Positions 33,481 through 40,600 of a DNA stretch of 64,000 nucleotides are shown piece by piece (the first letter of the stretch is position 1; the number at the start of each line of letters is the position of its first letter). Where the stretch lies: NCBI GenBank assembly GCA_964568985.1, contig CAZMSP010000001.1, forward strand, positions 21,411-85,410, written 5' to 3'. The position numbers and the translations under genes are program-made. This stretch comes from CAZBWE01 sp964568985. GTDB taxonomy: Bacteria; Planctomycetota; Phycisphaerae; Sedimentisphaerales; Anaerobacaceae. Under the pieces are notes generated by a model that had not been told where the DNA came from, made no database searches, and saw only the letters and a program-made list of their open reading frames with translations.

Positions 33481-33990
33481 ATGGGTAAAAAATTTGTAAG
33501 GGCGGTTTTCCCCGGCTCGTTTGACCCGATTACGAACGGCCATCTTGATGTTATCGAGCGTGGTATGAAGCTCTTCGATGAGCTTATAATCGCGGTTGGC
33601 AAAAGCCCTGTTAAAAACCAGCTCTTTACCCCCCAGGAACGGGTGGAAATGATAGAAGAAATCATTCGTCAAAGGCGGATGACCGGCGTCTCGGTCGAGA
33701 GTTTCGAGGGGCTGACGGTCGAATACGCCGCCAGAAAAAAGGCGGACGTCATTCTCAGAGGCCTGCGTTCCCTTACCGACGTTCAGTACGAGTTCCAGCT
33801 TGCTATGACCAATCGGGCTGTGGCTGGCATCGAAACTGTATTTATTATGACCAGTGAGCAGTATGGCTTTACAAGTTCGACATTGATACGTGAAGTGGCA
33901 TCTCTGGGTGGTGACCTATCGAACCTCATTCCAGAAAACGTTCATAAGCATCTGAAACAGCGACTAAAAAAAGTCGCTCGTGACCCGTGA
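33481..33990 (+). CDS. coaD: Phosphopantetheine adenylyltransferase
   Basis: A 169-residue enzyme joining ATP and 4'-phosphopantetheine in coenzyme A synthesis. It has the nucleotidyltransferase motif GSFDPITNGHLDVI and the C-terminal SSTLIREV helix. The ATG at 33481 has GGGAG 7 bases upstream, better than the GTG at 33475. Usual family length. Confidence 0.95.
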   Translation: MGKKFVRAVFPGSFDPITNGHLDVIERGMKLFDELIIAVGKSPVKNQLFTPQERVEMIEEIIRQRRMTGVSVESFEGLTVEYAARKKADVILRGLRSLTDVQYEFQLAMTNRAVAGIETVFIMTSEQYGFTSSTLIREVASLGGDLSNLIPENVHKHLKQRLKKVARDP

Positions 33991-34027
33991 CTCAGGGGCA
34001 TGAATTACAAGGGGCCAGTTACGAGAG

Positions 34028-34414
34028 ATGTTTACTATTAGTGTTGAAACGCACTTTTGGGCATCGCATCGATTGACATCGCCAGATGGCTCGAAAGAAC
34101 CTGAGCACCATCATAGCTGGTCGGTTACAGTTGATGTCAGCAGCAAAAAGCTTAACAGTATGGGGCTTGTGATGGATTTCGGCCAGCTTAAGGAGCTGAT
34201 TTGCAACATCGTGGCCGAGTTTGATAATACGACGTTAGACAGCAATGATTATTTTCAGAAGAACAGTTCATCAGCTGAGAATGTAGCCAGATATATATAT
34301 GAAAAACTGCGAGCCAAACTGCCTAAAGTTGTCATACTTCAAAGCGTCGAAGTTGTCGAAGAGCCGGGCTGTTCAGCAATATTCTCCAAGGATAAATCGG
34401 TCGAACAAAAATAA
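34028..34414 (+). CDS. 6-pyruvoyl-tetrahydropterin synthase/QueD-like protein without the usual Cys
   Basis: A 128-residue T-fold protein. Zinc ligands can be placed at His14 (ASHRL), His27 and His29 (EHHHSW), and a closing Glu strand (SVEVVEEPGC). The nucleophilic Cys, which lies four residues before the first His of the HXH pair in QueD, is Lys23 here. It may be a divergent carboxytetrahydropterin synthase with another nucleophile or another reaction. It follows coaD by 37 bases and may be co-transcribed. Confidence 0.7.
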   Translation: MFTISVETHFWASHRLTSPDGSKEPEHHHSWSVTVDVSSKKLNSMGLVMDFGQLKELICNIVAEFDNTTLDSNDYFQKNSSSAENVARYIYEKLRAKLPKVVILQSVEVVEEPGCSAIFSKDKSVEQK

Positions 34415-34440
34415 AGTTTTTACGGCAGGCTAAATCTGCC

Positions 34441-34530
34441 GAAGGCGGATAAATATTTGACCCCACGTTTGGGACTCCGACTTGCCTGTATCAGCTTGGC
34501 TGAGCCAAGACGGGCGGGAACCCTCACGTG
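34441..34530. repeat. Dispersed palindromic repeat, CCCCACGTTTGGGAC type
   Basis: CCCCACGTTTGGGACTCCG, a middle part with a nested TTGGCTGAGCCAA palindrome, then GGGAACCCTCACGTGGGG. Longer form of the repeat behind aspS. Confidence 0.7.
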
Positions 34531-34583
34531 GGGTTCTGCTCGCTCATAATTTTGCCGATATTTTTGAAAAACGATACAATAGT

Positions 34584-34612
34584 TTGCAGTTCCATCTTGC
34601 TTTTGATATAAT
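34584..34612 (+). promoter_or_regulatory. Sigma-70-type promoter of mcsA-mcsB
   Basis: TTGCAG (34584-34589), a 17-base spacer and a perfect TATAAT (34607-34612), 45 bases before the mcsA start. Confidence 0.7.
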
Positions 34613-34657
34613 AAGACTTTGGAGCCGAGTGCTCGTTTATCTCTGCGAGGATTTAGT

Positions 34658-35155
34658 ATGCAATGTCAGATTTGTAAAAAAAATGATGCGACTATTCATC
34701 TAACTGAGATTACCGACGGCAATCGAGAAGAAATGCACATTTGCGAGCAGTGTGCTGTCGAGCAGGGAATAGCTGTCAAGAGTCATATTCCTATAAATGA
34801 GCTGCTCGGTGGCTTGCTTGCTGCCCAGCCATCAGACGATGATTTATCTGGCCAGCCGGGCCAGCAGGTTCAATGCCCATGCTGTGGCATAACGTTAGCT
34901 CAATTTCGCAAAGAGGCGGTCTTAGGATGCCCCTACGATTATGAGGTTTTTGAGAAATCGCTGCTACCACTTATCAAGAAAGCACACAGTGGCAAGACAA
35001 CCCACAGTGGCAAGCTCCCCTCAAAAACTCCGAAGGATACAAAAAAGCAGGTAGAACTTTTCAACCTTCGTAAACAGCTCGAAGCTGCTGTGCAAAGCGA
35101 GGACTACGAACTGGCAGCCAAATTGCGGGACAAAATAAACAAAATGGAATCTTGA
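34658..35155 (+). CDS. mcsA: McsA-like zinc-finger/UVR-motif protein
   Basis: A 165-residue activator of the arginine kinase McsB. Two CXXC zinc knuckles (CQICKK and CEQC; later CPCCG with GCPYDYE) are followed by a UVR motif at the C-terminus (LRKQLEAAVQSEDYELAAKLRD). The GCPYDYEVFE wording is typical of McsA. The ATG at 34658 has GAGG 7 bases upstream. Next to mcsB, as in Firmicutes; a clpC gene is not present here. Confidence 0.85.
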   Translation: MQCQICKKNDATIHLTEITDGNREEMHICEQCAVEQGIAVKSHIPINELLGGLLAAQPSDDDLSGQPGQQVQCPCCGITLAQFRKEAVLGCPYDYEVFEKSLLPLIKKAHSGKTTHSGKLPSKTPKDTKKQVELFNLRKQLEAAVQSEDYELAAKLRDKINKMES

Positions 35156-35250
35156 TACTTGATTCTCCGCCGATAGGCATCCTGTGGAGATACTCGGCGA
35201 GCATCGAGGTTTATCCGCCGCAGGCGGAATCCAGCATTGAGAGACGAGAG

Positions 35251-36363
35251 ATGAAGTTAACCGATATAAGTAATGATATAAACGAGTGGTTTGGCGGCTC
35301 CGGGCCGATGTCGGATATTGTTATATCCTCACGGATTCGCTTGGCCAGAAACATCGCTGGCTATAAATTCCTCAGTCACTGCTCAACTTCTGAAAAGTCC
35401 GAAATTCTCAATAAGCTAAAAGATGTTTTGATGTCGCTTGACCTTGGCGACAAAGTATTTTATATCAGCGTGGACAAGGCCCCAACCTTAAATCGTCATT
35501 TGCTCGTGGAAAGGCACCTTATCAGCCATAACCACGCATTTGGCAAAGGCCCGCGAGGTGCTGTTATCGCTCAGCGGGAATTCTTCACTGCTATGATTAA
35601 TGAAGAGGACCACCTGAGGTTGCAGGTGTTAAAGGCCGGTTGTCAACTCTTCCAATGTCTCGAGCAGATAAACAATATCGATGATACAGTAGAGCAAAAG
35701 GTCGACTACGCCTTTAGTCCTCGTTATGGATATTTAACGGCCTGTCCCACAAACCTCGGTACCGCAATTCGGGTCTCGGTAATGTTGCACTTACCGGCCC
35801 TTAAGATGACAGGCCAGATAGAAAAGTTCCTTCGTGCCACAAGGGATATGAGCTTGGCGGTACGCGGCCTGTTCGGCGAAGGCACCGAGGCTGCAAGCGA
35901 TTTTTATCAGCTCTCAAACCAGGTAACGCTTGGAATTTCAGAGAAGGATATCGTCTCCCAATTTGAAAACTCCATTATCCCTGAAATAGTCGAATATGAA
36001 AATGCTGCCAGAAAACGGCTGCTCTCGGAGGATGCTGACCTTCTCAACGACAAAATCTCTCGCGCGATGGCACTGTTACGAGGCGCCCATTTGATAAGTT
36101 CGCAGGAGGCATTATACTTATTGAGTCACTTACGGCTGGGCTTAAATATGCACGAACATATGGGGGCCTCAACTCCTGCGATAGACCGGCTCTCCCGGCT
36201 CAGCGATGCAGATGGCAAAGGTAGTCTTTCTATCGCCACTATCAATCGGCTGTTTTTGTTGACTTTGCCGGCGCATCTGCAGTTAAATTATGGAAAGCCG
36301 CTCGATTCCACGCACAGAGATGCACTTCGCGCACAAATCATCCGCTCCGCACTAAATGGTTAG
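35251..36363 (+). CDS. mcsB: Protein arginine kinase
   Basis: A 370-residue phosphagen-kinase-type enzyme that phosphorylates arginines in proteins to mark them for ClpCP. The family motifs are present: SSRIRLARNI (ATP contact), CPTNLGTAIRVSVMLHLPAL (usual form CPTNLGTG), RGLFGEGTEA (Glu of the guanidino site). The frame opens earlier (35152), but that part is translated repeat (YPPQAESSIERRE), so the ATG at 35251 is taken. Behind mcsA with about 95 bases of repeats between. Known mainly from Firmicutes; its presence hints at arginine phosphorylation in this lineage. Confidence 0.9.
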   Translation: MKLTDISNDINEWFGGSGPMSDIVISSRIRLARNIAGYKFLSHCSTSEKSEILNKLKDVLMSLDLGDKVFYISVDKAPTLNRHLLVERHLISHNHAFGKGPRGAVIAQREFFTAMINEEDHLRLQVLKAGCQLFQCLEQINNIDDTVEQKVDYAFSPRYGYLTACPTNLGTAIRVSVMLHLPALKMTGQIEKFLRATRDMSLAVRGLFGEGTEAASDFYQLSNQVTLGISEKDIVSQFENSIIPEIVEYENAARKRLLSEDADLLNDKISRAMALLRGAHLISSQEALYLLSHLRLGLNMHEHMGASTPAIDRLSRLSDADGKGSLSIATINRLFLLTLPAHLQLNYGKPLDSTHRDALRAQIIRSALNG

Positions 36364-36820
36364 GAGATATTTTTCACCGCTGAGAACGCCGGGGTCACAG
36401 AGAATTTTGCCACCAAGACCTTAAGAAGTGTAAAGTGCCTAAAGTTGCGGATTATTTTCTCGCTTTAGTACCTGATAACCTGATTCCTGATATCCTATGC
36501 CTTGATTTCCTAATAACCTGCCTGATACCTAAGATAAAGTCGTGCCGCTCCTCCTATGAACGACTTGCAAATCTAACATCTATTGTAGGCAAATGTCCCC
36601 AAATGTCAAGCAAAAAACAATGCTCGATTCCACTCATAGAGATGTGGCCCCGCACCTACTTTTAAGATTTAGCTCCCGAATATATATTTCAGTCCAGATT
36701 GTAAAAAAACCTTCATTTTACTTTGATTGTGTATTCTCAAAGTAGCTGCGGGGCTGCCAAAATGGCACTATTAACAAGAAGATAGAAGACGGAAAACAGA
36801 AGTCAGAAGCCATAACTTCC
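36364..36820. repeat. Repeat-filled gap between mcsB and dnaK
   Basis: No gene is seen. It holds a CTGATANC-type array (36466-36536), the second copy of the 75-bp dispersed repeat (36542-36617) and a CAGAAGT-type 7-bp array (36782-36813). Confidence 0.75.
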
Positions 36821-36858
36821 TGAAATAAAAGATGTTAGTTGCTCAAAACAGATTGTGC

Positions 36859-36923
36859 TTGACTTTTGGCACGGCTTTTGCGAATAAATAACCACAGATT
36901 AAATATAAATAAAATCTCTGTGG
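36859..36923 (+). promoter_or_regulatory. dnaK promoter region: sigma-54-like and sigma-70-like boxes plus a hairpin
   Basis: TGGCACGGCTTTTGC (36867-36881) fits the -24/-12 sigma-54 pattern: GG and GC with 10 bases between. An overlapping TTGACT (36859) with AATAAA 18 bases on would be a weaker sigma-70 reading. In the leader, CCACAGA and TCTGTGG (36892-36898, 36917-36923) can pair around an AT-rich loop just before the ribosome site. No CIRCE element is seen. Confidence 0.5.
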
Positions 36924-36941
36924 CAAAAAAAGGAGATGATT

Positions 36942-38894
36942 ATGGCTAAAATCATTGGCATAGATTTGGGAACGACAAATTCCGTGGTCGCCGTTATGGA
37001 AGGTTCGGCGCCGAAGGTATTGATAAATTCTTCCGGCTCCCGGCTGACGCCTTCGGTGGTCGGCTTCACGGACAAGGGCGAGCGGCTCGTCGGACAGATT
37101 GCGCGCCATCAGCAGGTAACAAATCCCGAAAACACCGTATTTTCAATCAAGCGTTTTATGGGCAGACGCCATAGCGAAGTTTCATCGGAAGAAAAAATTG
37201 TTCCTTACAAAATTACCGGCGGACCGGAGGAGCTGGTCAAAGTCCGGGTCCGCGGGAAAGAATACACCCCGCCGGAAATCTCAGCTATGGTCCTGCAGGA
37301 TTTGAAAAAAACCGCTGAGGATTATCTGGGCGAAAAAGTAACCGATGCCGTTATTACCGTCCCAGCATATTTTAACGACTCCCAGCGACAGGCCACAAAA
37401 GACGCAGGCAAAATCGCAGGCCTCAATGTCCGCAGGATTATTAACGAACCGACTGCCGCGGCCCTTGCCTACGGCGTCGAGAAGAAAAAGGACCAGAAAG
37501 TGGCCGTCTTTGACTTCGGCGGCGGCACATTCGATATCTCCATCCTTGATATCGGCGGCTTTGGCGAGGAAGGCGGTGTTCTTGAAGTCCTCAGCACAAA
37601 CGGTGACACCCATCTCGGCGGCGATGACCTTGATGCCGTCTTGATAAACCATATCGCCGATGAGTTCAAACAGAAAGAGGGCATCGACCTGCGCGAAGAC
37701 CCGATGGCACATCAACGGCTCAAAGAGGCTGCTGAAAAGGCAAAGTGCGAACTGAGCTCGCAGGTCGAAGCGACCATTAATCTGCCCTTTATCACCGCTG
37801 ACGCAAAAGGCCCGAAGCACCTGCAGATGACCGTCACCAGAAGCAAGTTCGAATCGCTGGTTGAGCACGTTTTTGAACGTCTAAAACAACCGTGCTACAA
37901 AGCAATGGAGGATGCAAAGCTGGAACTTAAGGACATCACCGAAGTCCTGCTGGTAGGCGGCTCGACAAGGACTCCAAAGGTTCAGGAAATAGTCAAAGAA
38001 ATCTTCGGTAAAGAACCGAACAAGAGCATCAATCCTGATGAGGTAGTTGCATTGGGCGCCGCCATTCAGGGCGCTGTCCTGGCCGGCGATGCGGGCGTAA
38101 AGGATATTCTGCTGCTGGACGTAACGCCTCTTTCCCTTGGTGTCGAGACGCTCGGCGGTGTTATGACAAAACTGATTGAGCGCAACACAACCATCCCTAC
38201 CAGCAAGAAGGAGATTTTCTCGACCGCTGCGGACAATCAGACCACCGTTGATATCCATGTGCTTCAGGGCGAGCGTGAATTTGCGCGGGACAACCGAACG
38301 CTCGGCAGATTCCAGCTTGCTGATATTCCGCCGGCCCCGCGAGGTATTCCGCAGATTGAGGTTGCATTTGACATTGATGCCAACGGCATTTTGAACGTCT
38401 CAGCAAAAGACCTCGGCACCGGCAAGCAACAATCAATTGAAATTAAATCCAGTTCAGGCCTCAGTGACGATGAGGTTAAAAAGATGACAAAGGACGCTGA
38501 GGCACACGCCGCAGATGACAAAAAGAAAAGAGAGGTGGTGGACCTGAAGAACCAGGCCGACCAGCTGATTTACTCCACTGAAAAAACTCTCAAAGAGCAT
38601 GGCGATAAGGTCTCTGGTGAAATCCGGGGAAAAATCGAAAGCGCCACTAACAACCTCAAAAATGCTATAAAAGGCGATAACGCCGACGCAATAAAAAAAG
38701 CCATCGAAAACCTCGGCACTGCCAGCCAGGAATTGGGTAAGGTTCTCTATGAAGAAGCCGCCAAAAAGCAGGCCGCTTCAGCAGCTTCGGGCACAGCTGA
38801 GCAAAAACCACCTCCGCCACCCGAAGGCGAGGTTAAAAGAAAAGACGGTAACGATGATGTAATCGACGCTGAATTCGAGGCAAAAGACAAATAA
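36942..38894 (+). CDS. dnaK: Chaperone Hsp70
   Basis: A complete 650-residue DnaK. ATPase start (IIGIDLGTTNSVVAVMEG), phosphate loops (VFDFGGGTFDISILDIG, LLVGGSTRTP), the linker DVTPLSLGVETLGG, the substrate domain and a Pro/Glu-rich acidic tail ending in DVIDAEFEAKDK. The ATG at 36942 has GGAG 6 bases upstream; two codons earlier another ATG exists. GrpE and DnaJ genes are not adjacent. The long leader suggests heat or stress control. Confidence 0.97.
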   Translation: MAKIIGIDLGTTNSVVAVMEGSAPKVLINSSGSRLTPSVVGFTDKGERLVGQIARHQQVTNPENTVFSIKRFMGRRHSEVSSEEKIVPYKITGGPEELVKVRVRGKEYTPPEISAMVLQDLKKTAEDYLGEKVTDAVITVPAYFNDSQRQATKDAGKIAGLNVRRIINEPTAAALAYGVEKKKDQKVAVFDFGGGTFDISILDIGGFGEEGGVLEVLSTNGDTHLGGDDLDAVLINHIADEFKQKEGIDLREDPMAHQRLKEAAEKAKCELSSQVEATINLPFITADAKGPKHLQMTVTRSKFESLVEHVFERLKQPCYKAMEDAKLELKDITEVLLVGGSTRTPKVQEIVKEIFGKEPNKSINPDEVVALGAAIQGAVLAGDAGVKDILLLDVTPLSLGVETLGGVMTKLIERNTTIPTSKKEIFSTAADNQTTVDIHVLQGEREFARDNRTLGRFQLADIPPAPRGIPQIEVAFDIDANGILNVSAKDLGTGKQQSIEIKSSSGLSDDEVKKMTKDAEAHAADDKKKREVVDLKNQADQLIYSTEKTLKEHGDKVSGEIRGKIESATNNLKNAIKGDNADAIKKAIENLGTASQELGKVLYEEAAKKQAASAASGTAEQKPPPPPEGEVKRKDGNDDVIDAEFEAKDK

Positions 38895-38907
38895 CAACTA
38901 ATGAGTG

Positions 38908-39055
38908 GTTATTGGTAACTGGTTACAGGATATTAAAAATCAAATATCGAAATGTAAAATTAAGGAAGTCGTTGCCGCTTTGCGGCAACTCCATAATTTT
39001 GATTTTTAATCTTTGATTTTTGCATTCTTTTTACCAGTTACTATTTAACTAATAA
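38908..39055. repeat. Inverted repeats and hairpin between dnaK and mnmE
   Basis: Between convergent genes: GGTAACTGGTTAC-type units on the left mirror ACCAGTTACTA-type units on the right, and AAAAATC-type units mirror GATTTTT-type units. At the centre is an 8-bp hairpin (GTTGCCGC, TTT, GCGGCAAC; 38971-38989), a likely terminator for both directions. Confidence 0.75.
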
Positions 39056-39061
39056 CTATCT

Positions 39062-40513
39062 TTATTTTCCTATACAGAATTGGCTGAATATCCTGTCCAG
39101 AATCTCTTCGTCGATATGCTGCTGCTCGATATCGCTCATCGCCTTGTACGCTGCCCGCAGCATCATTGCAGTTACCTCATCATTGCTGGCTTTCAACTCA
39201 ATCATGGCTTCGCTGACGTTTTCAATCGCATCTGTGACGGCCTGTCTGTGCCGGGCCATAAGAGCAACCCCCGACGCTTGCTCAGAAAGCCCCTCGCTAC
39301 CTGTACCAAGTACCAGCTCGATTAATTTCTTATCAATTGTATTTCGCAACTGTTCCACACCAACGCTGGTTACTGCAGAAGTTGGTAAAAACTTGGCGGC
39401 AAATAACTTATTTAACTCGGCAAGTCGATTAGCTAACATCTCCTCTGAGACGAGGTCAGATTTTGTTGCAACCAGTATCGCCGGTACAGACCCAAGACCA
39501 CAGACCAAAGACCATAGACTAATCTCATCGGCCCACATTCCAAGCTCTGGAGCATTATATCTTGTGTCTTGTGTCTTGAGTCTGGGGTCTTTTGAAACAT
39601 CCACGCAAAATACAACCACAGAGCTGTTGCGCAGCGCCTCGACTGCTGCTTGCTGCGCCAATTCATCAAGAATATTCTCTGCTGTAGCCAACAATCCTGC
39701 ACAGTCGAACAGCACACATCTACAATGCGTCAGAGATAGTAGTCCCGTCAGGACATCCCTTGTGGTTTTGTGCCTGTCTGATATGATACTTCTTTCTTCG
39801 CCGAGCAACTTATTCAACAGACTGCTTTTGCCGGCATTGGTTGCTCCTGCTATGCCCACCGCTGGCAAATCGATTAATGATTCATTCCTGATGCTGCCAG
39901 AAAGCAACTGCTCAAGCTCCATCTTTATCCAGGTAAGTTTTTCAACCGCCTGCGGTCGAGTTATAAATTCGATATCTTCGCTGCTGAAATCCAGACCCGC
40001 TTCGATTAAGCTGAGACAATCCATCAGCTCTGACTGTATTTTTGCTGTAGCTTCAGCTAATCGCCCGCTCAGAAGTTTCTCAGCAGCAGCTAATTGAAAG
40101 GTATTGGAGCTTACCACGACTTCATTCACTGCCTCCGCCTGTGTTAAATCAATCTTGCCGGCTAGGTATGCGCGCGCCGTGAACTCACCGGGCCCTGCCA
40201 TTCGAAGGCCTTGGCTAAACATCTTGCCCATTAAGGTTTCTACAACAGCAGCGTTAGTATAGGTGTGAAATTCGGCAACGTCCTCACCGGTATAAGAGCG
40301 CGGGCCAAAAGACAGGTACAGTTTCGCTTCAACCTTAAGCTCGTCATCTACCGTTATACTTCCGGTAATCAGACCGTTTGTTTTGATAGAGATAGGCGGC
40401 CTGAAAATCTGCTGACAGATTTCGACCATCTTAGGGCCGGTTATGCGAATAATCACCCTCTCCTGTGAACTCGGAGAGCTAACCGCCACAATAGTATCGC
40501 TCAGGTCATACAT
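39062..40513 (-). CDS. mnmE: tRNA modification GTPase
   Basis: A 483-residue enzyme that, with MnmG, makes the 5-carboxymethylaminomethyl group on wobble uridine of some tRNAs. N-terminal folate-binding domain, helical domain, G domain with GATNAGKSSLLN, DCAG and the base-specificity motif as TKSD, and the closing CIGK with its catalytic Cys. Residues about 305-342 (DPRLKTQDTRYN and SLWSLVCGLGS) are 7-bp arrays in inverted orientation read in frame, placed between the G3 and G4 motifs. Follows yidC in the usual order; jag is missing. Confidence 0.95.
   Translation of the reverse strand: MYDLSDTIVAVSSPSSQERVIIRITGPKMVEICQQIFRPPISIKTNGLITGSITVDDELKVEAKLYLSFGPRSYTGEDVAEFHTYTNAAVVETLMGKMFSQGLRMAGPGEFTARAYLAGKIDLTQAEAVNEVVVSSNTFQLAAAEKLLSGRLAEATAKIQSELMDCLSLIEAGLDFSSEDIEFITRPQAVEKLTWIKMELEQLLSGSIRNESLIDLPAVGIAGATNAGKSSLLNKLLGEERSIISDRHKTTRDVLTGLLSLTHCRCVLFDCAGLLATAENILDELAQQAAVEALRNSSVVVFCVDVSKDPRLKTQDTRYNAPELGMWADEISLWSLVCGLGSVPAILVATKSDLVSEEMLANRLAELNKLFAAKFLPTSAVTSVGVEQLRNTIDKKLIELVLGTGSEGLSEQASGVALMARHRQAVTDAIENVSEAMIELKASNDEVTAMMLRAAYKAMSDIEQQHIDEEILDRIFSQFCIGK
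39485..39600. repeat. Inverted 7-bp arrays inside mnmE
   Basis: AGACCCA, AGACCAC, AGACCAA, AGACCAT on one side and TTGTGTC, TTGTGTC, TTGAGTC, TGGGGTC on the other, in frame within the G domain. Confidence 0.85.
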
Positions 40514-40516
40514 AAG

Positions 40517-40600
40517 AGATTACAGAAGCCAGAAATCAGAAGCCAGATGTCAGAAGTCAGATTTTTCTGTCGTCTGTCCTCTGACTTCTGTCCTCAAATC
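40517..40600. repeat. Inverted 7-bp arrays between yidC and mnmE
   Basis: CAGAAGC, CAGAAAT, CAGAAGC, CAGATGT, CAGAAGT followed by inverted CTGTCGT, CTGTCCT, CTGACTT. It fills the gap almost exactly. Confidence 0.85.

Noticed and set aside
36780..36941. CIRCE heat-shock operator before dnaK
   Set aside because: The TTAGCACTC-N9-GAGTGCTAA pattern is absent; only a shorter leader hairpin is present.
39144..40097. Long plus-strand ORF of 317 codons opposite mnmE
   Set aside because: Ser/Ala-rich antisense frame of a conserved gene; no ribosome site; mnmE is certain.
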